NCBI RefSeq assembly: GCF_902833225.1
Contig: NZ_CADFEI010000026.1
Span: 25,461-89,460, forward strand
Source: Burkholderia sp. BCC1644
GTDB lineage: Bacteria; Pseudomonadota; Gammaproteobacteria; Burkholderiales; Burkholderiaceae
Reading direction: 5' to 3'
DNA length: 64,000 nucleotides
Shown here: positions 50,227 to 59,079 of the stretch, piece after piece
How the letters are laid out: the number at the start of each line of letters is the position of its first letter
Numbering within the stretch: the first letter of the stretch is position 1
Notes under the pieces: generated by a model
What the model saw: the letters and a program-made list of their open reading frames with translations, nothing else
Told to the model about the DNA's origin: nothing
The model's database searches: none
Made by a program: the position numbers and the translations under genes

Positions 50227-50616
50227 CTATTGCGACACGGGCGCAGCAGACGATCCGTCCGCCGGCATTTGCGGCAGAGGAATGGCCGCCCCGCTGTTCG
50301 ATCCGCCACTCGTTGCGCCCGCAGCATTCGTGCTGCCCGCTTGCCCGCGACGGCCTCGGTGCGCGCCACGCGCGACCGCAGGCTCACTCGCCGCGACCGG
50401 CCGCATCGGCGGATGGGTGATGTACTGGAAATTCTCGTTGATCGCGCTGTTGCCGGTGTCATACGGCGGGTGCACAAACACACTGCTGGTAACGGGCGCA
50501 CTGGCCTGGGCGAACGCTGCCGGAGCGATGAACATCGCGGCGGCCACCGTCGCGACACGCAACGCGACGAAGCGCGCGAGCGCACCGGCATCCCGGGCAG
50601 TCGGGTGTACTGTCAC
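50227..50616 (-). CDS. small secreted protein of unknown function
   Basis: This 129-residue protein starts with GTG at 50616, after a GGAGGAAA box. A signal peptide covers about the first 37 residues (ARFVALRVATVAAAMFIAPA, cleavage near AFAQA). The mature part contains FVHPPYDTGNSAINENFQYI and a Gly/Ser/Ala-rich tail. I recognise no family; it seems periplasmic or surface-exposed. The small RNA-like element lies in its 3' UTR. Confidence 0.7.
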   Translation of the reverse strand: MTVHPTARDAGALARFVALRVATVAAAMFIAPAAFAQASAPVTSSVFVHPPYDTGNSAINENFQYITHPPMRPVAASEPAVARGAHRGRRGQAGSTNAAGATSGGSNSGAAIPLPQMPADGSSAAPVSQ

Positions 50617-50988
50617 GCTAGGTTTCCTCCAATGCGCGTCCGGCTGGCGATCGTTCGACCGCTGACGACACCCGCTCGAAAAAGTTGGCCCACGCTGAAT
50701 AGCGCGGGCCGAGCGGAGGTCACACAACACCTTGGGGGGGACAAGGTGAAACCAGTCTAGCCGGAGTCATCGGAAAGAAGATTTCATGCGGGATTACAGC
50801 TATTACCTCATATGACGAAGCATCGGCCGGTGTCGTCGGCGCCAGGCTGCGACACGTCGTTCGGGAGCCCGCGTTACCGTGCGACCGGCTTCCGCAGCGC
50901 CGAAGGTATGCAGCGCATCGCCGGGTTTGCTATCGTCCAATGGCGTGATGCCCCAACCCTCCGCACCCACATCGAAGAAGGCGGCTCA
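50617..50988. other. divergent intergenic region with a dyad
   Basis: No gene is evident in these 372 bp. A perfect inverted repeat CACCTTG-N7-CAAGGTG lies at 50728-50748, 112 bp upstream of the secreted-protein start, and may be an operator. Confidence 0.5.
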
Positions 50989-51417
50989 ATGATCGACCAC
51001 GTCTACCTCTCCGTCACCGACATCGACAAGTCGCTGGCCTTCTACGCCGAAGCCTTGAAACCGCTGGGCTGGCACATCTTCGCCAACTACGACTCCGCGT
51101 CAGGCCCCGAGGGCGTCCCCGATCTCTACGGCCTGGGCGACGACGTGTACGGCAAGGGCAACGCGGTCGGATCGAGTATCTGGCTCCGCCAGCGCAAGCC
51201 CGGCGAGACGGGGCTATACCTCGGGATCGTCTGCGACACCAACGAACTGGTCGACGCAGCCTATGCAGCCGCCATCAAGGCCGGCGGCATCGACGAGGGG
51301 AAACCGGCGGATCGCACCTATTTCGCCCCTGGCTACTATGCGGCCAACGTCGCCGACTTCGACGGCAATCGCCTCGAGTTCGTCCACAAGGCGTGGAACC
51401 CGAAGCGGCACGCATAG
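50989..51417 (+). CDS. VOC (glyoxalase) family protein
   Basis: This 142-residue single-VOC protein begins MIDHVYLSVTDIDKSLAFYA and ends ANVADFDGNRLEFVHKAW, typical of the fold. It differs clearly from the VOC protein at 49580-49954. The ATG at 50989 has an AAGGCGG box; the longer frame upstream is not conserved in style. It is convergent with an alpha/beta hydrolase gene. Substrate unknown. Confidence 0.9.
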   Translation: MIDHVYLSVTDIDKSLAFYAEALKPLGWHIFANYDSASGPEGVPDLYGLGDDVYGKGNAVGSSIWLRQRKPGETGLYLGIVCDTNELVDAAYAAAIKAGGIDEGKPADRTYFAPGYYAANVADFDGNRLEFVHKAWNPKRHA

Positions 51418-51439
51418 CGCCAACAAGCGCGGGTTCAGG

Positions 51440-52354
51440 TCAGCGCACGCCGCCCAGATGCTGCGTAAACCATTCCACTGCCGCCCGACTGGTTGCGTCG
51501 AAGTGCTCGATATACGGCGTGAAATGGCCGCCCTTGATCTGGAGCAATCGCTTCGGTTGCAGCGCGTTTTCCCACGCCTTGAGACAAAGGTCGGTCGGTG
51601 TCAGCACGTCCTGGTCGGCGACGATCATCAGCAGTGGAGTCGGCGAAATGCGGTCGACGTACTGGCCCGGTTCGTTCTCGCGGGACAGTTCTGCACTGCG
51701 TAACGTCACTTCATTGCGCCAGTTCGGCGCAAACTGCGCGGCCGATTCGGTGAAGAACCGGTACGCGTCCACGCCGGCCATCGCACAGGCAACAGAGGAG
51801 TCGGCACTGACGGCCGGCAACATGGCCGGCGGGCCACCCGCGAAGCGCTGCCGGCGATCGTCGTCGAAGCGTGCCAGCATCGCCGGTACGAGATCGGAAC
51901 GCGTGCGGCGCAGGCCCGACTGGTATCCGCTGATCGTCGGCACCTGCGACACCACGCATTTCACGCGCCGGTCGATCGCAGCCACTTCGAGCACGTGGCC
52001 GCCGCTGTAGCTGGTGCCCCAGATACCGATGCGATCGCCATCGACATCGGCGCGCGTCTGCAGATAGCTGATCGCATCGCGATAGCCGCGCTTCTGTTGC
52101 ACGGGGTCGATTTCCTGACGGGGAAATCCGTCGCTTGCGCCGAAGTTCTTGTGATCGTAGAGCAGCACGGCAAAGCCGTTGGCGGCGAACACCTCCGCGT
52201 AGCGGTCCAGATACTGCTCTTTCACGGCCGAAAAGCCGTGCGCCATCACGATGGCGGGAGATGCTTTCCCGTCGGTGCTACGCTGCTCCGGCTCATAGAA
52301 CCAGCCTCGCAGCGTCGTGGATTCGGACGGGAATTCAATGTCATGTCGCGTCAT
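51440..52354 (-). CDS. alpha/beta hydrolase (YcjY/DltD-like esterase group)
   Basis: This 304-residue cytoplasmic hydrolase has AIVMAHGFSAVKEQYLDRYA near residue 34, the nucleophile elbow GIWGTSYSGGHVLE, and the histidine in IKGGHFTPY; the acid is probably in VADQDVLTPTD. This layout is that of the DUF1749/YcjY-like and dienelactone-type hydrolases. An AraC regulator is encoded 88 bp upstream on the same strand. Substrate unknown. Confidence 0.9.
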   Translation of the reverse strand: MTRHDIEFPSESTTLRGWFYEPEQRSTDGKASPAIVMAHGFSAVKEQYLDRYAEVFAANGFAVLLYDHKNFGASDGFPRQEIDPVQQKRGYRDAISYLQTRADVDGDRIGIWGTSYSGGHVLEVAAIDRRVKCVVSQVPTISGYQSGLRRTRSDLVPAMLARFDDDRRQRFAGGPPAMLPAVSADSSVACAMAGVDAYRFFTESAAQFAPNWRNEVTLRSAELSRENEPGQYVDRISPTPLLMIVADQDVLTPTDLCLKAWENALQPKRLLQIKGGHFTPYIEHFDATSRAAVEWFTQHLGGVR

Positions 52355-52442
52355 GTCGGGTTGCCTCGTTCGGTCGGTGGGTTCGATGACCGATACGATA
52401 AGTGCAACGCGCCAGGTTCCGCGTGTGCTGGAAAGACGTTTG

Positions 52443-53309
52443 CTACGCGGAATCGGACAGTTTCGCGTAGGCGCTCGGCGTCATGCCGGTGAACCGGCGA
52501 AACACGGTCGAGAATGCGCTCGTCGTTTCGTAGCCCAGTTCGGCCGCGACGGCGATCACCGGGCACCCCGATGCCAGCAACGGGCGCGCGGCTGAAATCC
52601 GGGCCTGCTGTCGCCACTGACTGAACGACAAGCCGGTTTCCGCGGTGAACAGCCGGGCCAACGTTCGACTCGACGCACCGACTTCACCAGCCCATTCCGT
52701 CAGCGTGCGTCGATCGGCCGGATTCGACAGGATGGCATCGCAGACGCGCGCAAGCCGCCGATCCTGGCCGGACGGAAGCCGCAACGGCTGCTCCGGAGAC
52801 CACTCGATTTCAGCGAGCATGAGCTGGATGACGAGATCGTCGCGCCCGGCGGGATGCGCGTCGATCGGAAGGGACGACGCGCGCACGATCAGTTCGCGCA
52901 GCAGCGGTGAAACGTCGACCAGTCTCGGTTGATTCGGGTAGGCCGACGGCGTTGCATGCGGGTCGACGTATGCGGTTCGCATTTCGAGGAGGCCGTGTGC
53001 GCGCATCGCATGCGGAAGGTCGGGCGGAATCCAGAGTGCACGATGAGGCGGGATCATCCACATCGACTGGCATGCGAAGACTTCGGCAATGCCCGTGGTC
53101 GTGTAGACGAGTTGTGCGCGCGGATGCTGGTGCTCCGCGACGACGAAGCCGTCGGGAAACGCTTTCGGCATGACAGCCGCGATGCCCGGCGCGCGCTGGT
53201 AGTCGCGCGGGTCGGTGCTCTTCTGAACGGGGGCGATGCCGGCACGCTTCGGGGTCGCTGTCGTGTTGCGCCCGATCGCGCTACCGTGGCCGCTCCGTTC
53301 GCCCTTCAT
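52443..53309 (-). CDS. AraC-family transcriptional regulator
   Basis: This 288-residue regulator has an N-terminal cupin-like sensing domain (about residues 45-120: HQHPRAQLVYTTTGIAEVFA) and two C-terminal helix-turn-helix motifs (TLTEWAGEVGASSRTLARLF and VIAVAAELGYETTSAFSTVF, the latter followed by RRFTGMTPS). The ATG at 53309 has a GAAAGGA box. It lies just upstream of the alpha/beta hydrolase gene in the same direction and may control it. Confidence 0.93.
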   Translation of the reverse strand: MKGERSGHGSAIGRNTTATPKRAGIAPVQKSTDPRDYQRAPGIAAVMPKAFPDGFVVAEHQHPRAQLVYTTTGIAEVFACQSMWMIPPHRALWIPPDLPHAMRAHGLLEMRTAYVDPHATPSAYPNQPRLVDVSPLLRELIVRASSLPIDAHPAGRDDLVIQLMLAEIEWSPEQPLRLPSGQDRRLARVCDAILSNPADRRTLTEWAGEVGASSRTLARLFTAETGLSFSQWRQQARISAARPLLASGCPVIAVAAELGYETTSAFSTVFRRFTGMTPSAYAKLSDSA

Positions 53310-53519
53310 CGCTCGTCCTTTCACTTGTGCGGGATGGCCGGGTCGTGCGATCCCGGCGAATCGGACGAATGATACGGGAATGCCCGGCGCGCACCGGCGA
53401 ATAATAGCCCGATCGCACGCTTCAGGTCGGAATGCGAGTGCCCGTTCGGACACCTGCATTCCAGTCTCCCGGCGCTCATGGAAAGAGCGTCGTTTATCGA
53501 CCACCTGCGAAAGAACGCG

Positions 53520-54647
53520 TCAAAGAATCCGGTTCAACGCATCCGAGAACCGCTTCACCGCGCCATCGACATCATGCAGCTTGTCGAGACCAAACAACCC
53601 GAGCCGGAACGTCTTGAAGTCCTCCGGCTCGTCGCATTGCAGCGGCACACCGGCCGCGATCTGCAACCCGACATCCGCAAACTTCTTCCCGGTTCGAATC
53701 CCGTCATCGTCCGTGTAACTGACCACGACACCCGGCGCCTCGAACCCTGCCGCCGCCACGCTCCTGAATCCTTTCTCGGTCAGCAACGCACGAATGCGTT
53801 CGCCAAGCTCAAGCTGCTCGGCCTTCACCTTGTCGAAGCCGTACGCCTCGGTTTCCTTCATCACGTCGCGCAGCGTCGTGAGGCTGTCGGTAGGCATCGT
53901 CGCGTGATACGCAAACCCGCCGCCCTCGTACGCTTCCATGATCTGCAGCCACTTGCGCAGATCGCACGCGAAGCTGGTGCTGGTCGTCGCATCGATGCGT
54001 TCGCGCGCAAGCGGGCTCAACATGACCATCGCGCAACACGGTGACGCGCTCCAGCCCTTCTGCGGCGCGCTGATCAGGATATCGACGCCACTCGCCTGCA
54101 TGTCGACCCAGACGGTACCCGACGCAATGCAATCCAGCACGAACATCCCGCCCACCGCATGTACGGCATCGGCCACCGCACGCAGGTACCCGTCAGGCAG
54201 CATCATCCCGGAAGCCGTTTCGACGTGCGGCGCAAACACCAGGTCGGGCTTGTTCTCGCGGATCGCGGCGACCACTTCGTCGATCGGCGCCGGCGCGTAC
54301 GCGGCCTGCCGGCCCGCTTCGACCGGACGCGCCTTCAGCACCGTCGTCTCGGACGGAATGCTGCCCATGTCGAAAATCTGCGACCAGCGGAAGCTGAACC
54401 AGCCGTTGCGGATCACGAGGCACTTCTTGTTCGTCGCGAACTGCCGTGCCACGGCTTCCATGCCGAACGTCCCGCTGCCCGGGACGATCACGACCGATTT
54501 CGCGTTGTAGACTTTTTTCAGCGTGGCGGAAATGTCGCGCATGACACCCTGAAAGCGCTGCGACATGTGGTTGACCGAGCGATCGGTGTACACCACCGAA
54601 TATTCGAGGAGACCCTCGCGGTCAACATCGGGAAGTAAACCTGGCAT
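53520..54647 (-). CDS. class V aminotransferase (alanine/serine-glyoxylate type)
   Basis: This 375-residue PLP enzyme has the class V fold. Marks are VIVPGSGTFGMEAVARQFA near residue 53, HVETASGMMLPDGYLRAVAD, FVLDCIASGTVWVDMQASGV and the PLP lysine in LISAPQKGWSASPCCAMV. It resembles alanine-glyoxylate, serine-glyoxylate and ureidoglycine-glyoxylate aminotransferases. A GGAGG box precedes the ATG. It stands alone, diverging from a beta-lactamase-fold gene, so the amino donor cannot be inferred. Confidence 0.9.
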   Translation of the reverse strand: MPGLLPDVDREGLLEYSVVYTDRSVNHMSQRFQGVMRDISATLKKVYNAKSVVIVPGSGTFGMEAVARQFATNKKCLVIRNGWFSFRWSQIFDMGSIPSETTVLKARPVEAGRQAAYAPAPIDEVVAAIRENKPDLVFAPHVETASGMMLPDGYLRAVADAVHAVGGMFVLDCIASGTVWVDMQASGVDILISAPQKGWSASPCCAMVMLSPLARERIDATTSTSFACDLRKWLQIMEAYEGGGFAYHATMPTDSLTTLRDVMKETEAYGFDKVKAEQLELGERIRALLTEKGFRSVAAAGFEAPGVVVSYTDDDGIRTGKKFADVGLQIAAGVPLQCDEPEDFKTFRLGLFGLDKLHDVDGAVKRFSDALNRIL

Positions 54648-54924
54648 GCTCGCCTCCGGTGAAAGATGAACGATGGAATCAGGGCGCGCAGCGCCTGCGA
54701 CTCGATACTGCTCTGCACCAATGCAATTGCGTCATTTCCTCGACGAAAGCAGATTCTAACGAACGCCGCCGGCCGATTGGGGCATATTTTGTCCGCCATC
54801 CGGTTCGATGCGCGTCGATGCCGGCGCGTGCCGCGCACGTAGCCCTGTTCCGCGTAAGGGTTAACGACGCGTGCGGCGGGCAGCCCATAACATGTCGACC
54901 AGACTCTTCACGACGGAATCCTCG

Positions 54925-56106
54925 ATGACCTCCTCTTCAGCTTCGTCACTGCAGTCGTCACCCGATCCCGCGCTCGCCGAGCGCATCGATGCGGTGCTGT
55001 CGCGCCAGCTCGACACGCAGCGCCTCGTCGGCGCGGTGGTCCTGGTCTCACGCGACGGCGAACTCGTCTACCGCCGCGCGGCCGGATTCGCGGACCGCGA
55101 ATCGCGCACGCCGATGCGCGAGGACACGCTGTTCCGCCTCGCGTCGGTGACGAAGCCGATCGTCTCGGCGGCCGCGATGGCGCTCGTCGCACAACGCAAG
55201 CTGTCGCTCGACGACGACGTGACGCGCTGGCTGCCCGAGTTCCGTCCCGCGCTGCCCGACGGCCGCGTGCCCGCGATCACGGTGCGTCAGTTGCTCGTGC
55301 ATACCGCCGGCCTCGACTATCGCTACCACGAAACCGACGAGAACGGCCCCTATGCGCGCGCGGGCGTGTCCGACGGGCTGGACGGCGCATCGATCACGCT
55401 CGCCGAAAACCTGCGCCGGATCGCAAGCGTGCCGCTGCTGTTCGCGCCCGGCACCGACTTCAACTATTCGCTGTCGATCGACGTCATCGGTGCGCTGATC
55501 GAAGCCGTCTGCGGCATGCCGCTCGCCGACGCGATCGATGCGCTCGTGCTCCGCCCGCTCGGTGTGCGCGACACGGCTTTCGTCGCACGCGATCCCGCAC
55601 GACTCGCCACACCCTACGTCAACGACACGCCGCAGCCGCACCGGCTCGCCGAGAACGAAGCCGTACCCATCGACGAAGGGTCCGTCGGCGTCACGTACTC
55701 GCCGTCGCGCGCGCTCAATGCGCAGGCGTTCGCATCGGGCGGCGCCGGAATGGTCGGTACGGCCGGCGACGTGCTGACGGTGCTGGACACACTGCGCGCG
55801 GGTGGCGGCGCCATCCTGCCTGCCGATCTGGTCGACGAGATGGGCCGCGTGCAGACCGGCGACTTCGAATTGGCGGACCTGCCCGGCGCGGGCTTCGGGA
55901 TCGGGTTTTCGGTGTTGCACGACCCGCAGGCGGCCGCGTCGCCGGAATCCGTCGGCACATGGCGTTGGGGTGGCGTCTACGGTCATTCGTGGTTCGTCGA
56001 TCGCGCACGCGGGCTGACCGTCGTGTCGCTGTCGAACACGCTCTACGAAGGGATGAACGGCCAGTACACGCTCGATCTGCGCGATGCCGTCTACGGCGCG
56101 CGCTAA
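54925..56106 (+). CDS. serine hydrolase of the beta-lactamase (class C-like) family
   Basis: This 393-residue protein has the penicillin-binding/beta-lactamase fold. The active serine is in SVTK (residues 74-77), the second motif is around NYSLSIDVIG, and the third near GHSWFVDRA. It resembles EstB-type esterases and D-aminopeptidase-like enzymes rather than true AmpC, and no signal peptide is seen. I chose the ATG at 54925 with a GGAA box; starts at 54892 (ATG) and 54871 (GTG) are possible. Substrate unknown. Confidence 0.88.
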   Translation: MTSSSASSLQSSPDPALAERIDAVLSRQLDTQRLVGAVVLVSRDGELVYRRAAGFADRESRTPMREDTLFRLASVTKPIVSAAAMALVAQRKLSLDDDVTRWLPEFRPALPDGRVPAITVRQLLVHTAGLDYRYHETDENGPYARAGVSDGLDGASITLAENLRRIASVPLLFAPGTDFNYSLSIDVIGALIEAVCGMPLADAIDALVLRPLGVRDTAFVARDPARLATPYVNDTPQPHRLAENEAVPIDEGSVGVTYSPSRALNAQAFASGGAGMVGTAGDVLTVLDTLRAGGGAILPADLVDEMGRVQTGDFELADLPGAGFGIGFSVLHDPQAAASPESVGTWRWGGVYGHSWFVDRARGLTVVSLSNTLYEGMNGQYTLDLRDAVYGAR

Positions 56107-56197
56107 CACGTCGAACAACATGCGGGCCCACGCCGGAAGGCATGGGTCTGGCGGAGACAACGCGACACCTTGGGGAAACGAGCGGCCGTTAGCGTGA

Positions 56198-56806
56198 TTA
56201 TTTCGCGCCGGCCGCGTTCGGCAAGACGAACTCGACGCGCCGGTTCAGTTTGCGTCCATCCGGATTGTCCGCACCGTTTTTCAGCGTGTTGGACGCGACC
56301 GGGCGGCTGCCGCCGAAGCCCTTGACCGACAGCCGCGATTTTTTCGCGCCGTGTGTCGTGAGCCAGTCGGCCACGGCATTGGCGCGTCGAACGGAGAGAT
56401 CCCGGTTATAGGAGGCGGAGCCTTTGGAGTCGGTATGCCCCTCGATGACGACCGTGCCGGCGGGAATCGACGTGATGAGCCGCAGAATGTCCTGAAGCGT
56501 CGGCTCGGCGGACGGCTGGATGCTGGCCTTGTCGAAATCGAACAGGACATCGCCCAGCATCGACACCCTGACGGCCGTTTTGTCCTGCCGCACGGACAGA
56601 CCATCGTGCTGTGCGGCGAGCCCGGCAACCTGGGCGTTCAGGTCCAGGCTGGCGCCGTTCGCATCGGACGACAACCCCTTCAGGTCCAGTATCGTCGGCT
56701 TGAGATCACGGATGTCGCGAGTGGAGGAAGGCTCCTGCGCGAGAACCCCGCTCGCGGTCGCCATCGACATCACGATCGCGAGCGCCGCTTTGATCGCTCG
56801 AGTCAT
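56198..56806 (-). CDS. OmpA-family peptidoglycan-associated protein
   Basis: This 202-residue protein has a signal peptide (MTRAIKAALAIVMSMATASG, then VLAQE) and a C-terminal OmpA domain (about residues 85-197): DVLFDFDKASIQPSAEPTL, VVIEGHTDSKGSASYNRDLS and RVEFVLP, with the Asp and Arg that bind diaminopimelate. It likely anchors to the cell wall in the periplasm. Its ATG lies two bases after the stop codon of the upstream exported protein gene, so they form an operon. Confidence 0.93.
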   Translation of the reverse strand: MTRAIKAALAIVMSMATASGVLAQEPSSTRDIRDLKPTILDLKGLSSDANGASLDLNAQVAGLAAQHDGLSVRQDKTAVRVSMLGDVLFDFDKASIQPSAEPTLQDILRLITSIPAGTVVIEGHTDSKGSASYNRDLSVRRANAVADWLTTHGAKKSRLSVKGFGGSRPVASNTLKNGADNPDGRKLNRRVEFVLPNAAGAK

Positions 56807-56808
56807 CG

Positions 56809-57312
56809 TTATCGATCGGTGATCTTGATGCCGTCGAGGGTCTCGACATTGGGGATCGTCAGCGACACCTTGGTGATGTTTTTCGGCGGGGCGGGAAATT
56901 TGCCATACCAGGTGCCGGCAATGGCGGAATCCTTCGAGGCGCTGAGGATGACGCGAGGATTGGTCAGCGGCTGGTTATGGCTATCCGTCAGCAACAGGTG
57001 TTTCTTGTTGCCGGCAAGAACATAGAAACTGTTTTCGTAATCGCTTTTGCTGATCGAGCCATAAAGCGGTTCTGTCTTGTGATCGACGATTGGCTTGAAC
57101 CGCACCTTGATGGTCAGAATATCGCCTTCTCGAACCGCCTCGATCACCTGAGCCTCGGCCGCGCCGCCCGACGTGACACCGGTAGCCAGTGGCGTAGCGG
57201 CCGCCGTCTGGGCCTGAACCGACGCGATGCCGGCCAGCCCGGTGGCCGCCAGCAGTGCACCCACCATCGTGCAAACGCGTGCTGCGTTTCTGATCGGAGT
57301 CACGATCGCCAT
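56809..57312 (-). CDS. exported protein encoded with the OmpA-like protein
   Basis: This 167-residue protein has a signal peptide (AARVCTMVGALLAATGLAGI, cleavage near VQAQT) and a mature domain with VREGDILTIKVRFKPIVDHK and a C-terminal SLTIPNVETLDGIKI that suggests a beta-sandwich. A GTG at 57303, nine bases after AAGAGG, may be the true start, and an ATG at 57345 is also in frame. I recognise no family. Its coupling to the OmpA-like gene suggests a shared envelope function. Confidence 0.75.
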   Translation of the reverse strand: MAIVTPIRNAARVCTMVGALLAATGLAGIASVQAQTAAATPLATGVTSGGAAEAQVIEAVREGDILTIKVRFKPIVDHKTEPLYGSISKSDYENSFYVLAGNKKHLLLTDSHNQPLTNPRVILSASKDSAIAGTWYGKFPAPPKNITKVSLTIPNVETLDGIKITDR

Positions 57313-57351
57313 CCTCTTTTGATCAAGGTGATTGGTCACGCGCATTAATTA

Positions 57352-57381
57352 CCGAATAAATTCCTCAAAGCGCTTATTCGG
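57352..57381. promoter_or_regulatory. inverted repeat in an A/T-rich promoter region
   Basis: CCGAATAA and TTATTCGG face each other across 14 bp, 40 bp upstream of the exported-protein start. The surrounding 57313-57658 stretch holds no gene and is strikingly A/T-rich for this genome around 57350-57450. Confidence 0.5.
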
Positions 57382-57658
57382 GAATATTTGCCCGCATTCC
57401 GGCATACAGCATTTGGTAAGAAAAATATCAGACTATTGCAAGGGAAGGCAACCCGTGAAATTCATACCCGCTTCGGATGTCGCGCACGACAATGGCGGCC
57501 ATGCGCACTCCGTCGTCGTCGATCGCGTCAGGGCGACAACGCGATAATTCATTTGCATTGCGAATCAGTTCGGAAGCGGCAAGGAGGAAAGCCGGGCGAA
57601 AGATAACCGAAGGGAGGGGGCGCACTCGGGCTCGGCAAGCGACACCCCGCGAGCAATG

Positions 57659-57729
57659 AAAAAAGGCCCGACACGGTCGGGCCAATGGGTTTGAGACACA
57701 AGGAGAATTCCGCCCACCCCACTTCCGGG
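57659..57729 (-). ncRNA. putative small RNA / 3' UTR element, copy 2 (anti-SD plus terminator)
   Basis: This is the paralogue of the element at 50060-50127: a G-rich 5' part, ATTCTCCTTGTGTCTC, then an 8-bp hairpin (GGCCCGAC-CGT-GTCGGGCC) and six T on the minus strand. It begins 14 bp after the FAD oxidoreductase stop codon and also serves as its terminator (57659-57683). The only variable parts are the loop and the link between the anti-SD stretch and the hairpin. Confidence 0.5.
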
Positions 57730-57742
57730 CGGTTACGCCGCG

Positions 57743-58915
57743 CTACACGACGTTCTTTTCGACGATCGGCCGGTTTTCCAGCACGCGCGCCCAGCCGAGC
57801 GGCGACAGGTCGAGCGTGTCGTAACGCCCGCCCAGAATGAGTTCACTGACGCCACGCCCGGTCGCCGGCCCCTGCTGCAGCCCGTGGCCGCTGTAGCCGT
57901 TCGCGAACACGACGTTGTCGAGTTCGGGGTGGTAACCGATGATCGCGTTGTGGTCGAACACGTTGTACTCGTAGTACCCGGACCAGCAATTCTCGACACG
58001 CAGCGCCTCGAATTCCGGCACGCGATTCGCGAGCGTCGGCCAGATCACCTCGTCGAACAGGTCGTGGTCGACTTCGTCGAGCGGCAGGTCGTCCGGGTCG
58101 CGATCGGGGCTCGGTGACGTGCCGCAGATATACGTGCGCCCTTCCGGCCGGAAATACACGCCGCTCGGATCGATCAGCAGCGGGCAATCGGTGAGCTTCG
58201 CCGGCGACGACACGTTGAAGATGCTGCGGCGCCGCGCGAACACGGGAATATCGATACCCATCATCGACGACAGCGTGCGCGTCCACGCACCGGCTGCGTT
58301 GACGACCGTGTCGCACGCATAACGCTCGCCGTCGCCCGTCACGACATGCGTGATCCTGCGGCCGTCGCGCACGACGTCCTTCACGTCGGCCGGCACGTAG
58401 CGGGCGCCGAGCGCCTGCGCCTTCTTGCGCAGCGCCTGCACGAGCCCGTAGCCGTCGAACCAGCCTTCGCCGCTCACGCCGTACGCACCCGACACGAGAT
58501 CGTCGACGTTCAGCCACGGAAACTTCGCGCGCAGCGCAGCGCCGTCCATCAGCCGGATATCGGCACCGAGGCTCGTCTGCAGCGCATGATTCTCGCGCAG
58601 CGTCGCATCGCCGGCCGGCGTCGCGAGAAACAGGTAACCGCCTTCGTGCAGGTCGATCGACGGCCGGTTGCCGTCCACTTCGAGCCGCTCGCCGATCGTG
58701 CGCAGGAAGTCGATGCCGAACAGCGACATCTCGATCGACAGCGGCGTCGAGAACTGCTGGCGAATCGACGCAGCCGACAGCGCCGACGACGATCTTGCGT
58801 AGGTGGGGTCGCGTTCGATGACGGTCACGGCGACCGTGGGATCGGTGGCGCGCAGGAAATACGCGATCGAGCTGCCGATCACACCACCGCCGACGATGAC
58901 GACTTGAGAACTCAC
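57743..58915 (-). CDS. FAD-dependent oxidoreductase (DAO/sarcosine oxidase-like)
   Basis: This 390-residue flavoenzyme begins with the dinucleotide motif VVIVGGGVIGSSIAYFL and has the DAO-family VVNAAGAWT and a C-terminal GYSGHGLQQGPATGRGVSEL. It most resembles glycine/sarcosine/dimethylglycine-type oxidases and FOXRED1-like proteins. I chose GTG at 58915, six bases after CTGGAG; another GTG lies at 58933. A LivK-type binding protein gene ends 164 bp upstream on the same strand, so an imported amino acid is a likely substrate. Confidence 0.92.
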   Translation of the reverse strand: MSSQVVIVGGGVIGSSIAYFLRATDPTVAVTVIERDPTYARSSSALSAASIRQQFSTPLSIEMSLFGIDFLRTIGERLEVDGNRPSIDLHEGGYLFLATPAGDATLRENHALQTSLGADIRLMDGAALRAKFPWLNVDDLVSGAYGVSGEGWFDGYGLVQALRKKAQALGARYVPADVKDVVRDGRRITHVVTGDGERYACDTVVNAAGAWTRTLSSMMGIDIPVFARRRSIFNVSSPAKLTDCPLLIDPSGVYFRPEGRTYICGTSPSPDRDPDDLPLDEVDHDLFDEVIWPTLANRVPEFEALRVENCWSGYYEYNVFDHNAIIGYHPELDNVVFANGYSGHGLQQGPATGRGVSELILGGRYDTLDLSPLGWARVLENRPIVEKNVV

Positions 58916-59079
58916 GACTGACTCCAGTTGCACGTAAAAGGCACAGCCTGCCGACCGTGCCCGTGGGTTGTTCGTGCCGCGTGGTGCGCGGCGTCGCGTG
59001 GGCGGACTGCCCCGGCGATCGCTTCGGCTATTTCAGCACGTCCCGCATCGCCGCGAAAGTCCGCTCGCGCGGATTGCGT

